Below are positions 1 to 12,959 of a DNA stretch of 64,000 bases, one piece after another (position 1 is the first letter of the stretch; every line of letters starts with the position of its first letter). The position numbers were made by a program, and so were the translations under genes. Under the pieces are notes generated by a model, which saw only the letters and a list, made by a program, of their open reading frames with translations, searched no databases and was not told the DNA's origin. The DNA is taken from the NCBI GenBank assembly GCA_021307315.1, contig JAJSPD010000012.1, positions 806,001 through 870,000 on the forward strand, in the 5' to 3' direction. This stretch comes from Bisporella sp. PMI_857 (Eukaryota; Ascomycota; Leotiomycetes; Helotiales; Helotiaceae).

Positions 1-336
1 GAACAAACAGAAGATACCAAGCTCTCTTGGGCTTGTCAAAAGATTCATGGAACATCATCAAGCGAAAATGCTTTGACTCTCCAAACGATAAGTGTACCAT
101 GTCAAGCTTTCCGCTCGTCCATATATATTGTCCTCTCGCCGCATTTTTGTCATGTCTGTTTCTTTATCTCGTCGTTCCTCCTCAATGTTCTTTTTCGAAT
201 CGCTATATAATCCTGCAGCCAGCTGATAGACTTGTCATCTTCACGATTTGAGTGTAATTGGGCCTTTCATCCGCCCAAGTCTAATTAATTACATCTGTTA
301 TCCGCTTCCCGAATCTCCTCAACCATAGCTACGAAA

Positions 337-890
337 ATGCTCAAGTCAAATCGAATGTCACGGGCGTTCGTGACGAGAGTCGCGCAACCCCTCAAGCGTT
401 GGGTAACAGTGAACCCAAAAGCCGAGCTAGAAAGCAGCACATCAGCCGCATTTGTTTCTGGGGAATGGGTCTTCGTCTCCGCGTGTAATGGGTGCGTATA
501 TTTCCCCTTCACCGCACGGTTACGCCTCCAAGCAACCCCAACTCCCGCTCACCCCCTCTCTATTATCTTTCTAAACTCATCTCTTCTAGCTACAACCCCC
601 AAACGAAAACCATCTCGCCGCTCATCGAGGAGCAGGCCGAGCAGATCTTCATCAACATCGAGACCGCGCTCCGCGAAGGCGGCGCCACGATGAAGGATAT
701 CGTTCGCATCCGCTATATCCTCAAGGACGCCAGCGAATGGCGAGACTGCCGGCGGGTGCTGAGGAAATGGCTGGGCAGCGTGAGGCCCGCTTCGAGCGTG
801 ATGCAGGCCGTGTTGCTGGACGACACGGTGAGGATAGAGATCGAGGTCACAGCCAGGAAGACAGGTGAGAGGCACGAGTATGCGGATTGA
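337..890 (+). CDS. Rid (YjgF/YER057c/UK114) family protein
   Basis: Two exons, 337-491 and 590-890, around a GTGCGT...TAG intron with a ctaaac branch site; 151 aa. Residues after the junction (YNPQTK, then EEQAEQIFINIETALREGG) match the Rid fold in order: substrate loop, helix 1 and the valine-rich strand near IVRIRYILKD. Family members are small trimeric proteins that either hydrolyse reactive enamines/imines from amino-acid metabolism or act as uncharacterised relatives. The arginine that binds the carboxylate in true RidA (the PAR motif near the C-terminus) reads PASS here, so classic imine deaminase activity is unlikely. The start is the first ATG in frame. The N-terminus is about 20 residues longer than in bacterial RidA and basic, so it could be a weak mitochondrial presequence. 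The family call is firm; the function is open. Confidence 0.8.
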
Positions 891-1595
891 AAATGCAAAA
901 ATGTGAGCGAGCAAGGGGGGTGGGTGGTTGAGTGAGCAATATTGGCGCTTTTATGGGCCAGAGATGGTTGGGTCTGAAATTTTTCGGATTGTTTTCATGA
1001 TTAATGACTGAGCATACGATGGTCAAGTGGCAGGAGCCCATTTCTAACAATTCGATATATGCTACCTCACGTATTCCCTCCGTTTCCTCTCTGATAATGC
1101 TCAATAAGATGGGGGGGGGGGGGGAAGGGTATTTTCATCGGGCTCGCAAATCCTCAGGGCTCGGATAATTTTGTATGTGGAAATCTCTTCTTTACTTCCA
1201 GCACGTCAAAAACGCCTTTGAGGCTCTACAAGAACTTGTTGGGTAATGACATATTCCAAGTTATCCACGAGTCACGGGCGTGTTTCCAAACAGGAGCCTC
1301 AAGGGACTTTATCCAGAAAGCCGTCAAACCCCACCCTTGCCTCTGTTGCATTTATCCACCCCCCCACTCCTACATAATATCATCCCGCATCCAGGGCATT
1401 TATAGCTATCAAACCTTCTATTTACATCTGTATAATTCTTCCACAACGATATTACTTCAGGAATAATTTACTCTTAAACTTAACTTTAGAGCAAACAAAG
1501 GATAATAGATTGTTAATCCTCCCCCCCATCCATACCACCCTCCTCACGCTCCCACTTCGCCTGAACCTTCCCTTTGCGAACTTGGTTTCCTCGGA
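891..1595. other. Intergenic, 705 bp, with a G14 run
   Basis: There is no convincing coding sequence between the Rid-family gene and the oxidoreductase gene. A run of 14 G lies at 1111-1124. The last 100 bases are pyrimidine-rich, as expected for a fungal core promoter of the gene starting at 1596. Confidence 0.6.
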
Positions 1596-3422
1596 ATGAC
1601 AGGAAAGACAGCATTTTTGGGCCTGGGAGCCATGGGGTTCGGGATGGCTACAAATCTCGTCAAGTTCGGCTTTCCTGTGACCGGCTTCGATGTTTGGGCG
1701 CCTACGCTCCAACGCTTCGCCGCCGCAGGTGGGCTTTCCGCATCTACTCCGCGAGAAGCAGTTAGAGGTGCCCAGTACATAGTTTTCATGGTAGCTACGG
1801 CAGCTCAGGCAAACGAAGCGTTGTTCGGTGGCGAGAATGGTATATATTCAACAATTCCAACTGAATCAAGTTTTTGAAGTGAGGTACGGTGTTAATGTTA
1901 TGGACAGCTGCGATCCATGAGGTCGAGAAGGGTGCCGTGGTAATGCTCTGCTCGACAGGACCACCAGGGTATGTCGTCGAGATCCGCAAGTTGCTGGATG
2001 AGAAGTACGATAGGAAGGACGTAGAGGTGGTAGATGCTCCTGTATCTGGCGGAACTCTCAGGTATAACACTCACAATTCCCCTCTTTCCTCACAACTATA
2101 TAATGCCTCGCTCTAATACGACTAGCGACGCTCTCAGATATGTTGGTTGAGTATAACTGACATTCTACAGAGCAGCAGCAGGCACCCTCACAATCCTCTC
2201 CTCGGGGCCTGAATCCGCCCTCTCAGCTGGCGCACCCATTCTGAACGCGATGGCTGGTCCAAACCTGTACACGATCCCTGGCGGCCTCGGTGCGGGCACG
2301 AATGTGAAAATGGTGCACCAGGTCTTGGCCGGCATCCATATCACGCTCGCTTCAGAAGCTATGGGGTTCGCTGCTGCGCTTGGGTTGAATACCAAAGATG
2401 CGTTTGAAGCGTTAAGTAAAAGTGAGGGAGTGAGTTGGAGTATGTATTTTTCTCTTTTAATCTGTGGAGTCGAGCCGCCGGGAGCCGTTGGTTCGTTCCG
2501 TGCACTTTCGTTCCGTGCACTTGAGGTCCATGTAATACCTCAAACACTCGAGGCATGGAAACTACTCCCAATATACTGAAGGCTATTGGTCTTGTTTGCC
2601 TCAAGAAACATACATGCTAACAACTCCGCAGTGTTCGATAATCGTGTCCCACATATGATAGAAGACGATCCCAAGATCTATTCCGCATTGAACATAATAG
2701 TCAAGGACGTTGTAAGCCCATCAACCATTTAATGGGAATCTAAGCCATTTTGCTCTTCTTTGCCTAACATCATAGGGTATAATAACAACACACTCCCGCC
2801 TTACCAAATTCCCGCTCTTCCTCACCTCCGCGACCGAACAAGTCCTGCTAACTGGTATTTCCGCCGGCTACGGACCAGAAGACGACTCTCGTCTCACGAA
2901 GGTGTATTTGCCATCGACGCCAGATCTGGTATTGAAACTGGCCACCTCCCCAAGCATAACCTCTGATGAAGGCTACAAGCTGAAACTGCAGCTTGTGATC
3001 AACGTAATGAAAGCCGTACATTTAGCCAGCGCAGCCGAGGCGATGAGCCTCGGTATGAAGGCCGGGTTGGAGCTGAACACAATGTTTGAGATCATCGGTA
3101 CGGCCGCGGGATCGAGTGCAATGTTTTTGAATAGGATACCAGGGTTGTTGAGCGGGAAGTGGAGTACAGAGAAGACGATCGACGAGGTTATTGCTGAGCT
3201 GGTTTGTATTTCTCTTATCTCCCCAGGTGTAAGGAACGCTGATATCGGTAGTCGGCATCTATACAAGAAGCCAACAGGATCAAGTATCCTTTGCATCTTG
3301 CGGCGACCGCGCTGCAGCTATTCCAGCTGGTAGCGTTGAGAGGATCGGGGAAAGAGCCAGATTTGGCGGTCTCAAGGATTTGGGACGGGCCGGATGGACC
3401 GCTGTTTCCAAGGGCGAACTGA
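1596..3422 (+). CDS. 3-hydroxyisobutyrate/6-phosphogluconate dehydrogenase-type oxidoreductase with duplicated C-terminal domain
   Basis: Six exons: 1596-1839, 1908-2061, 2171-2439, 2632-2711, 2776-3201, 3252-3422; 447 aa. Residues 1-160 form a Rossmann domain starting with GLGAMGFGMA (NAD(P)-binding glycine motif), followed by DAPVSGG, the substrate-binding motif of beta-hydroxyacid dehydrogenases. The helical NAD_binding_11 domain (about 165-290) carries GAGTNVKMVHQ with the family's catalytic lysine. A second, related helical domain (about 320-435: YKLKLQLVINVMKAVH ... AAEAMSLGMKAGLE) follows without its own Rossmann domain. This layout is seen in plant and fungal HIBADH-like and L-threonate-dehydrogenase-like proteins. 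Likely role: NAD(P)-dependent oxidation of a small beta-hydroxy acid; the substrate cannot be told. The fourth exon joins across a 192-nt intron, long for this window, which holds a 15-bp tandem repeat. Confidence 0.85.
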
Positions 3423-5013
3423 AGGCAAGTATTATCTCAGAGGATATGGAGGTCACTATCATCCAAGAAGAGGTGATGGGCACAGGTCGCTAGACTAATC
3501 AGCAGCAACATCAAAGAGATAGACGGCATATCAACAAAGTCACATCCCTTCGATGATAAAATACCCCTACCCTTCAAGCTCGTGAGTGCCTCAATTTGAC
3601 TCAGCCATCGTCAAGGTAATATACTTGGAAATTTTTTTAGACAATATGACACAGCAATATCCAAGTCGACTCAGTGTCCATTCTTGAATATATTGTCCTC
3701 ACTCCAATCTTATCGGTATAACAATGTACACTAAATAACCAGTTCCAAGTGAAAATCTGTCATGCTGACCAAAAACTTGAGCGTTAGATTCTTGTTTTGA
3801 TTTTTAGACACTTGAGAATTGCTAACATTCTGCTGAAAGCATGATTCGTTTGTGCAGGTGACCTGTCCGATACATCTGATCAAAATTGATGTATCAAAAA
3901 AGAAAACTTCCATAATGTTTCAGCGTACGACTTTCATGCAAGGTCTTGTTTGAGCATTGGGGAGAGGGCTATCATGTCAGTTCCCAAATGTACTTGAAGC
4001 AAACTCTACATACACTTTTGCGAAAAATCGTATCAGTAACACATCCTGAACGAGCACTGCCCAGTTCTTGGTTGTAACATGTGCCCCTGACCAAACAACA
4101 ACATAATGTAAGGAACTGAAAGATATTATGAAGGAGTTAGACGCCTTGGTAAAGTACGACAGGCTCGATCTCGGCTTGACTCAACTGCATCGCAAATTGC
4201 CTAGAAGTCAAACGGAAACGACTTGAGTGACATCTTCAGAAAGACAGCTAATAACCCGAAAGAAGGAGCGGCTTGGAGCGGGACGGCCGTGGCTTTGTTG
4301 TGCGGTTGGGCACGGAAAGAATTCGTGGCCTTGGTGATTGATGGCTTGTCGCTGGTGTGTAAGGTGGAAAGCTAGAACTTTGCTACCAAACCTTCTTCGA
4401 CTGCTCCTTCGATCTCGTGGGGCTTGAAGAGGCAGACATTCAAGAACATGATTTTTGCCTTTCGAAAGCTTCACGGTTTTGGTTCTCATCTCATTGTGGC
4501 TCAGGTGTCCAAGAAAGCAGTGTGGTTTGGACCTTGTCGAGATAACGGTCGTGTTTCCAGCTGTTTGGTTCCAAGATGCTGTCCGCTGTCCCTAGCCTGT
4601 ATGCTCACGGGAATCAATTTCCGAAAGAGGAGCGGCTTCAGATTTAAAGAGTCGGAAATATTTGTTTCAGGGAAATGAAGATGGTATCCAAGAGAACCAG
4701 CCGTTCGGGATCAAAACCACAGCTCTGAAAGCCTTTTAAAATGCTCAAGATTCTCAGCCCCACGCTGAAAATTTCGGATCCTGGAACAATAAAACGCTTG
4801 ACAGTTGACAGATCAAGTGGCAGTTTTATCAAAGACATGACAGGAACGGCGCGGTGTCTGGCGCTGGCTTTCGGGAGCGGGTGCCTCAGCCTCGGGAGGG
4901 AGTGCGGGATCATGGCAATATGCACATATGGGTCTGCTTGTTCCCAAGATTGCTAAATTATGCATATTTATTTTTCCAGGCAGCTGGATTCTTGTTGGCC
5001 CCACGGCTTTGCC

Positions 5014-5035
5014 TTTTTTTTTTTTTTTTTTTTTT
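5014..5035. repeat. T22 homopolymer
   Basis: Twenty-two consecutive T residues in intergenic DNA; the exact length may be unreliable in any assembly. Confidence 0.9.
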
Positions 5036-5412
5036 CTTTCTCAATTTGCAATTTCCTTTCCAACGATTCGGCGTCACCAAAAAGTTGGTCCTTCTAGTTA
5101 GTTCATGTTGTGACTGGTTTCAGTAAGTTTGTAATGTTGACGTAGACCTGTGATTGATCAACTCACTCACACCGTTTGACCTGACAATTGGGGGGTGATT
5201 GTGGGGTCTCTTTGGCTTTTTGGGGGGTTACCACTGGCTAATTGGGGTAATATTCCACGGTTAAGGCCGCCCCGCGGAAAGAGTGTCCAGCTTCCGGCCC
5301 CAGATAACAGGCCTGGAATCTCGTGTCCAGAGCACTGGGTCCTTCAGATTCCGATACCCAGGCCAGCCACTATTCTTCACTGGCAATGGCATGGTTTCGG
5401 GAGCAAGAGAAG

Positions 5413-5426
5413 AGGGAATAGGGAGG

Positions 5427-5458
<32 letters not shown>

Positions 5459-5472
5459 TGAAAGAAAGATGA
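5413..5472. repeat. Purine microsatellite (GGGA)n then (GAAA)n
   Basis: Four GGGA-type units pass into about seven GAAA-type units, all purine on the + strand. Tracts of this type can be length-variable between isolates. No gene overlaps it. Confidence 0.85.
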
Positions 5473-5709
5473 CTATTGTTTGGTGGCAATAGTGCTGGTA
5501 ATTAACAACTCTGAATAAGAGACGCAAGGTCCGCGTGTCGGCCAGAGAGGAGGCTCAAAGGCAATCCATTCTTTGCATTGGTTGTTCTTGTTGTCACTGA
5601 TTGACTCGTTGCTGTAGGGTTGATACCTAACCCAACCTAACTTAAACCTTAACTTGATGGTGGCAGAACCAATGGCGGACCCAGGTGGTTGGGGCGGGTG
5701 GGCAGCAGA

Positions 5710-5741
5710 CACAGAGAGAGAGAGAGAGAGGAAGAGAGAAG
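5710..5741. repeat. (GA)n microsatellite
   Basis: A run of about nine GA dinucleotides followed by an interrupted GGAAGAGAGAAG tail, in intergenic DNA. Confidence 0.85.
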
Positions 5742-7550
5742 AGGGCATTCAAGATGGGTGGTTCATTTCCACCACCCCTAAGCCCTCCTCGTTCTGTACC
5801 CTCTGAAAAAAAATACTTGTGCGCATGGTCCAGTACTGGAAGTTTGGCCAACGACTCTCTTGGCGGATCGGGTAGTGGAACGGTGTGATAGGGATAGTGA
5901 TGATGCACATACGATCGGGCATTGCATATATCATTATGTACGGAGTACATGGTGGTAATGATGATGGTGGTGTCTAGACTCCGGCCATAAGCCTACTACT
6001 ACTACTCATAATGTACAGTCAGTCAGTCAGTCTTAAATCTGAAGCTATAAAGAACTAGGTGCAAGTCCCATTCCTAAATCATTATGAATCCTCCTGCAGT
6101 GCCGATAGGATACGCATTGTGTGTGGCCTGAATAGTGAATGGCTCCTTCAGCTGGACTGCATTGCATGGGACGACAGGATTATTGGAGCTGCTGGAGCAT
6201 GAACCCATCCCAGATACTACTCTGTGAGTTTGCCAGACATGTTCGCAAGGCTGATTGGCCATTCGTGTAAAAGCGCATTGCCTGATTGAGCCATTTCAAA
6301 AGCCATTTCAATCAACTCCGTCGCTGCCCTCCTTTCATCCTCTGAACCTCGGACAAGATCCTTCTCTCCTTCGCAGGGTTGGTGGTGCCTTGCCAACAGG
6401 AACAGGAGGCGTTGAAGTATCGCAGTCATCACACCCACACTGCCGACAATTCATACGTAAAAGTACTGAGCTGCATCTTTCTGTCTGCGATTATATCACC
6501 CCGAAGGTTGTAGCTGGCAACCCTTTTTTTTTTTTCCCCTATACCGACAGAACCACCCCCGAAAGGCAATTGTTTGCACTTCAGCCGCCTCTGAACCGCC
6601 TGAAAAGGAGAGCCGGCGAAGAGGCACAATCGGTGCCTCTTATGCGACCGAACCTCGTCACTGTTGTCGTAGGCTTACGGGACCACCTATAATTGTAAAA
6701 CAAAATCTTACTCGTGATTTATTTCTGGATACTTCTCCAAACAAAAGCTTGCTCATTGAATAATAATAACAATAATGATGTTATTATCGATTCTTTATTT
6801 GCCGATTTCTTCAGTCTGTGATCACATCCATCGGCATTCATCAACCGTGGGGAAAAATGGATATTCCTTCGAACAGCGAAATGAAATATGTCTGAGCGTA
6901 GCATGCTATACTGTTCTCCCCCACCCACACACACACACACAACATACACAATTCTCTTCACCTTACTGTATTTTGATAGGCTGGGGTTGGCGTCCAGGGC
7001 CCCCAGTGTCCGTAACCTCTGTACTCCAGTACTTAGACTTTGTTGCTTCCTTGTGCTTTTTTTCAATGACCCGAAGCGCACGAACCACCGGAAGTTATAC
7101 CGTCGTATTAAGTGCTGATGGCCCCTGTAATCTGGGCATATTAGGGTGCCTTTACGAGAACAGTGCGCCACGGGTTATGACGCTTTCCAGCCACTCACTA
7201 GATCACTGATATAGATTCTTAACTGTATTTTCCCAAGCCATCTTGGATGCCCCTGCCATAATTTGTTGACCACCCCCCTCCCACCCCCCTTCCTCCCCTC
7301 AAGTGGCCGGACTTGCACTTGCCTTGCTGCAATCTGCACCCAAAGTTGCATTCAAGCAACTTTCTTCCTTCCCCACTGTTCTTCACACTCCGCCCATTTC
7401 ATCCACATCTCTCACAGGACTTTTCCCCGTTAGACTTTGGACCTTCATCTTCCTCGCAGTGCTGCAGCTAGATAACAAAACAACGGACATCGATGTATCG
7501 ATACATAAGAGAACGACCTTGTTGTTGAGTCAGGAGAGTCGGTGCGGAAT

Positions 7551-10500
7551 ATGGAGGCTCCTGGTCACCACCAGACCTCTCAGTCATCCGTGGATCGAAC
7601 GCCGGAGAGCCTGCGAGACCGACAACGAGATCGCTTTTCGCCGCGAGGTCGTTTTGGCAAGACGGGTCGCGTTTCTACCTCAGTTCGAGAGGTTGACAGT
7701 ACGACGAGAAGCGGTATCATTCTCTCGCCAGCACCAAAATCGAAGCCATCGGTGCCAAAATCACCAGAGTTGATGAGGAGGAAACAAGTGCAGGAAGGAT
7801 TGCGCAAGGAGAACAGTGTACACCGGCGAGAGAAGAAAGATGTGGAAAATGTGAAATACGACATAACTCCAGACGGCGGCTCTGCTGGACGAGAAGGAAG
7901 GCAATTTACCGTGGCCAATGTTGGAAATAATGGGAGGATCTACTTACGGTAAGATGCGCACCGAAATGAAACTATGATGCTATCTGTTTTTCTTAGTCCG
8001 AGTATGATTATTGTATTAATCCAGCTGACACACTGTAGCCCTACAATACGACCAGCAAACCAACGCTATCCCCAACCCTCCTTTGTGTTTCCCATAACCC
8101 CTCCCAGTACGGCTGGCCTGGATGCTCTGGTCTCTAAGAATGAGGCGGATGAGACGCAACGTGAAAGTCTATGGACGCCGACGAGATCACCTGCAACTCC
8201 TGTCAACAACGTGGGGTCTGAGTATTTTGTGCACTCGCGAACACCATCCCAAGCAGGACGGCCACGACGCGCTTTTTCGCACTCGACCATTGAGAAGAAT
8301 CAAGCGTCCACACGCGAGTCTGACGTTGGTGCTTTCCGGGTTGTGATTGAAAGACCAGGGACTGAATCAAAATTACAGCCGTTAAATGGCGTTCCTGTTC
8401 TTGAGATCCCGATTCCATCATACCGTCTTGGGACTCCAAGGTTTAGTACGCGTGGCACGGCCTTTCTCCGAGGGTCTTCGTATACTGCGACAGATGACGT
8501 GCGATCCAGCATCTTCTCCCATGCTGGCGTTTCTCAAGGAAATGTGGCTTCGCACCGAGCCTCCAGGATACTTTCTAGACGACACTCTGACGCCTCACCA
8601 CAGTCCAATCTAGTAGCAAGTCCTTTTAGTATGTCGTCTGCAGAGTCGCCACAAATCATTCGTCAGCGCTCTGTAATTTCACCTGAGATGTATGATGAGC
8701 TCACGTTCAAGCCAGCCTGTGACCATCCGTCAGTCGTCCGGTACTCTGTTGGTGGAGGAATTCGGGCCGCTACGCCGGCGCGCCTTGTTGCTGAGATTAC
8801 CTCTCCGACATTTGTGGACTACGATCTTCTGTCAGATTTCTTCCTGACCTTTCGGTCTTTCCTGGACACCTCAGATTTGTTAAACATGCTAATTGCAAGA
8901 CTAAAATGGGCTCTCGCTAGAGGTGATGAGACTGGTACCGTGGTCAGGGTAAGAACATTTGTCGCAATCCGCCATTGGATTCTGAACTACTTCCTCGATG
9001 ACTATGTTATTGACTACACTCTACGGATATCTTTCTGCGACCTCCTGAACAGCTTTGTGGCTGAGTTATCCAGCAATCCCGCACATACAAAGGTCCCTCT
9101 TAAGATATTATGGGAGCTGAAAAAATGCTGGCGGAGGGTTTGTGCATTGTATTGGGACGGCCCCGAGTTCGATACTGAATTAGGTCCCGACGTTCCCATC
9201 AGCCCTGGAGGAGTCGCAGGGTCCAGGAATCCCAAATTAGACCCAAGCTTTTGGGAAAAACATGCTGCCGGGCCTCCACGCCTCGACGGCATAATCGAGC
9301 CGGACTTCGTCCAGCCGGAAACTTCTTTATTGGAACCACGGAATTACTTTGCAGATGTCTCCCGCGCAGGACATGTGGACTCGGTGGTAGGTCCTCCACG
9401 GGTTGTCACCGCAACCGAACCAAATGACCAAGAAAATGAGCCACCATTGTCCCCATCGAGCATCATGAGCGAAGATTTCATTTCATGTTCACTTCCATCC
9501 AGAGGAAGAATTGTAGGGCAAGGCCAGCCTTTAGGAGCTCATCCGGTACCAGCAAGCTCGATATATGATCCTGCTCCACCCGTTGCCATGACCCCAAAAG
9601 CTCTCACAGGCAAACGAGTCCGTCCAACCCATTCCCACAAGCGAAGCGCTAGTTTCTCCGACTCTTTTCGAGACCATCGCGTGCAACAACAACAACAGCA
9701 GCAGCAGCCGATTCAGAAAGTTCTTTACAAAAGTACCGAATTGCTTTTGGCTCTTCCTTATGCAGGTAGTCTTGTCAGAGGAAATCTATTTCCTCCAGCG
9801 CAGGGGTTTGTGGACTTCATTCCTCCAAGCACACCCGCGGAAGGCCACCGAGCAACGACTCTCTACTCTGGAGTGCCCACGAATCAGAAGGGGCCTTCAG
9901 CAATGTCGGGCCCCGGGATGAAGAAGTTATTAGGAAGCGTGCGTCGCGCTCTGAGCACCAGAACCGGTCTCATGCCCAACTCTTCACCCACGCAGGGCAG
10001 TTTCCCGCATATACCCCCTCTTGGAGTTCGTGGGGCCACAATAAATCGTTTACCTGGAACAGCAATAGTTCCCCAAGCACAGCCACGTAATATTTCAGCC
10101 AGAACACCCATGAGAATTGATCTACTAGGGGCAGAAGTGGCTGAAGATTTTAAGAAGGCCGTGCAGGAAGATGCAGATGCGGATGCTGGGAGACGTGAGG
10201 AAAATGAACAGAGTCGGGGGAGGTCAACTAGCAGCAGTGTACATGATCCGAACCTTCGTTATTCCATCTTGCGACCAGATACGACCATCGAGCCTCTAAG
10301 ACCTTCGCTCCAACGAGCACCACTAAGCGAGGTCACTAATGGAAGCAAGTCTATTGTAATTGTGGATGACACTTTACCTATACCCACCTTGATGACAGGA
10401 GCCTTGCCTCTGAATCCATCTGTCGATACTTTTGCAGATGCTTTCCATCAGCCTTCCGGAGGCCCTACCCCGCCGTCGACACCTCCTGAGATGGCTGTAG

Positions 10501-12959
10501 GAACGCCACGACGATCGTCGCATCTTCTAGGAGAGCATACCCGAGCACGATCACTATCCTTTGAGGACACGCCGTCACTCGTGGTAGATTCACAACCATC
10601 CAGAGAAGATGAACGCTCACCTAGTCACCGACCATTTGGGAGACCATCACTTAGATCACGTGTACGGTCTCACGGTCACAAAAATTCATTATCACTTCGT
10701 AAATACGCTTCATATCAAAGCGGATTCACACGTCATAGAAGCGAGCGCAGCTTTGATGCTACCACTTTCTCTGGCTCTGAAGAGAGAGAGCGACTTTCAA
10801 ACGTCGCAGCTGTCCCACTACCACTTAGAGTTCTTCGCCGGCGTCCAGGCGGTGATTTAAGGGCCGTTGCTAACGTAGGGGATCTTAATTCTCATCAACT
10901 GCGCAGGCCGATGTCAACAGGCTCGTTCGCTACCTTCTCTGATTCCGTTCGAAGTTCGTACCTATTAGGCGACGAAGATACAAGCGACTATGTCGGCGTT
11001 ATCATGAGCGATTATGATCAGTCTCGATCCAATGAGAACGCTTTTTCTTTAGGGGCATTAGCTGAGGCGCGTCCGAAAACACATATCTCGCTATTCAGCA
11101 CTCACTCATCCCAACCTGCAGTAATGCGGCCATCATTTGAAAAGGAAGCAAAATATCTTGCTCAAATTCCAGACGATGCCGACGACGATGGTGGCGTCGA
11201 ATCTGCGCTACTTAAGCTAGAAGGTAAATTTGAGCAGCGACGCTCTGACTTCTCTGGGAAAGGTCTTGTTCAGGTTCAGGATAATCATGGAATGCGGGAC
11301 AGCTTTGGCGCGAGCTATGGTGATAGGAACGCTTTTACGTACAAAAATTCGGAAGAGGAGCGAAGAAAGCATAGGCATCAGCACGTTGTAGAGCCCAATG
11401 TGTCCAGAATGTCTGATGTGGTCGAAGCATATCAACCATATCTAGTTTCGCATGAAGAGTTAAAGCCTGATGTCTATCAGCCGCAGGGAATGGACCAGCA
11501 GCTCAGAGCAGCTTCGTCAAGGTCCTTCGAGTCTTATAATTCTGTTCCACTTCTGGAAAGAGGCCTCACAGACGATGGTATGGGACGCAGACAGACTCCT
11601 AACTGGTCCGAGCATTCTATCCTCTGCGGACCTAGTACCGAAAGACTGAATGCTTATATGGACACGCCGAAATCTTCTCATCCTAATTCGTATGACTTTG
11701 TCCACGAAACGGAAAGTATGAAGAACAATCTTTCCGGCGACATAAAGCCAAGTCATGACAGTGTCACACAATCCTTTCTAGATTTGGAATCCGATTCGGA
11801 CGACAAAAGTGATCTCTCATCAGAGATGTCCTTGGAAGTCATCTCTAGAACTGAATATACCGAGCAAGACGCGTCTACAGCTCAAACATTTCCTCCTATC
11901 CGTGCTGGCACCGTAATCGAGGAAATGGCGCTTCCGTCACCTTCTTCATTGCCACCACCCTCTCCTTCCATCACTCTCATCCAAGCTTTAATGCTTCCCC
12001 CGAAAACAGCCGGTTCTCCCCTCGATCAACGAGGACAATACATACTTAAAGAGTTTCCTCCGACCCCACAAATCAGCCCTACTGCTGCTAATGCTACCAC
12101 ATATAGCGATAAAAGGGTTGCTAGCCCACCAATGGATCCTCTGAGGTCCCATCTTATCCCCGAAGCGTCTAGGAAAACATCGCTTCACCTTCCATTCATA
12201 TTGGCTTTTGATTCCCAGATCTTGGCTCAACAATTTACCTTAATTGAAAAAGATGCCTTAAACGAGATTGACTGGAAGGACTTGATTGAAATGCGCTGGA
12301 AAGATAGCTCCGTTGAATCGCGCTCTTGGGTTGATTTCCTACGAAACTCGGAACCTCGTGGTATCGAAGTCGTAATCGCCCGATTCAACCTTATGGTGAA
12401 GTGGGCAGTCTCTGAATGTGTTTTGACACAAAATCTCACTGAGCGAGTCCGTTGTATCATCAAGTACATCCATATCGCTGATCACTGCCGTAAATACCGC
12501 AACTTCGCAACCCTTACACAAATCACCGTTGCCCTTACCTCTAATGAGGTCGCCCGCTTGACAAAAACCTGGGCACAAGTGCCTGCCGCAGATATACAGA
12601 CACTAAGGGAGCTGGAAGCGCTTGTCACTCCCACGAGCAACTTCTATAATCTCCGGGCTGAGATGGAGGGATCCGGTGCAGGCCAGGGTTGCATTCCCTT
12701 TGTTGGCATTTATACACACGATCTTCTGGTCAATTCTGAGAGACCAAGTCAGTTTGCGAGTACTCCTACTACAGAACCTTTGGTCAATTTCGAGAGGTGT
12801 CGCACTGATGCGACGATTGTAAAGAATCTTCTGAGACTTCTCGAAGCCAGCCAGCTGTATAGATTCTTGCCCATTGAAGGGGTTACCGAGAGATGCTTGT
12901 GGATGGCAGCTCTCAGCGATGAGGAAATATCTCGATATGGGAAAATGATTCAGGAGTAA
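7551..12959 (+). CDS. LTE1: Lte1-type Ras guanine nucleotide exchange factor
   Basis: Two exons, 7551-7948 and 8039-12959; 1772 aa. The intron (GTAAGA...CTGTAG) joins NNGRIYLR to PTIRPANQRYP in frame. A RasGEF_N domain lies at about residues 360-495 (RAATPARLVAEIT, then FLTFRSFLDT). A catalytic CDC25-homology RasGEF domain fills residues 1520-1772 (LAFDSQILAQQFTLIE ... DHCRKYRNFATLTQI ... FVGIYTHDL). The roughly 1000 residues between are low-complexity, Ser/Pro-rich and probably disordered, with a Q8 run near residue 685. This architecture fits Lte1, which in budding yeast promotes mitotic exit through the Tem1/Bfa1 checkpoint at the cortex; other fungal RasGEFs (Cdc25) usually carry an SH3 domain, not seen here. 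The ATG at 7551 was preferred because the upstream in-frame codon is GTG. The exact orthologue assignment is inferred. Confidence 0.88.

Larger units (their letters stand above)
3423..7550. other. 4.1-kb region without a supportable gene
   Basis: Open frames here are short, lack recognisable domains and cannot be joined by plausible introns. The stretch is rich in simple sequence: a T22 run, GGGA/GAAA purine repeats, a GA repeat and an AC repeat (about 6924-6943). The last 300 bases (7250-7550) are C/T-rich and probably hold the promoter and 5' UTR of the RasGEF gene. Confidence 0.55.
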
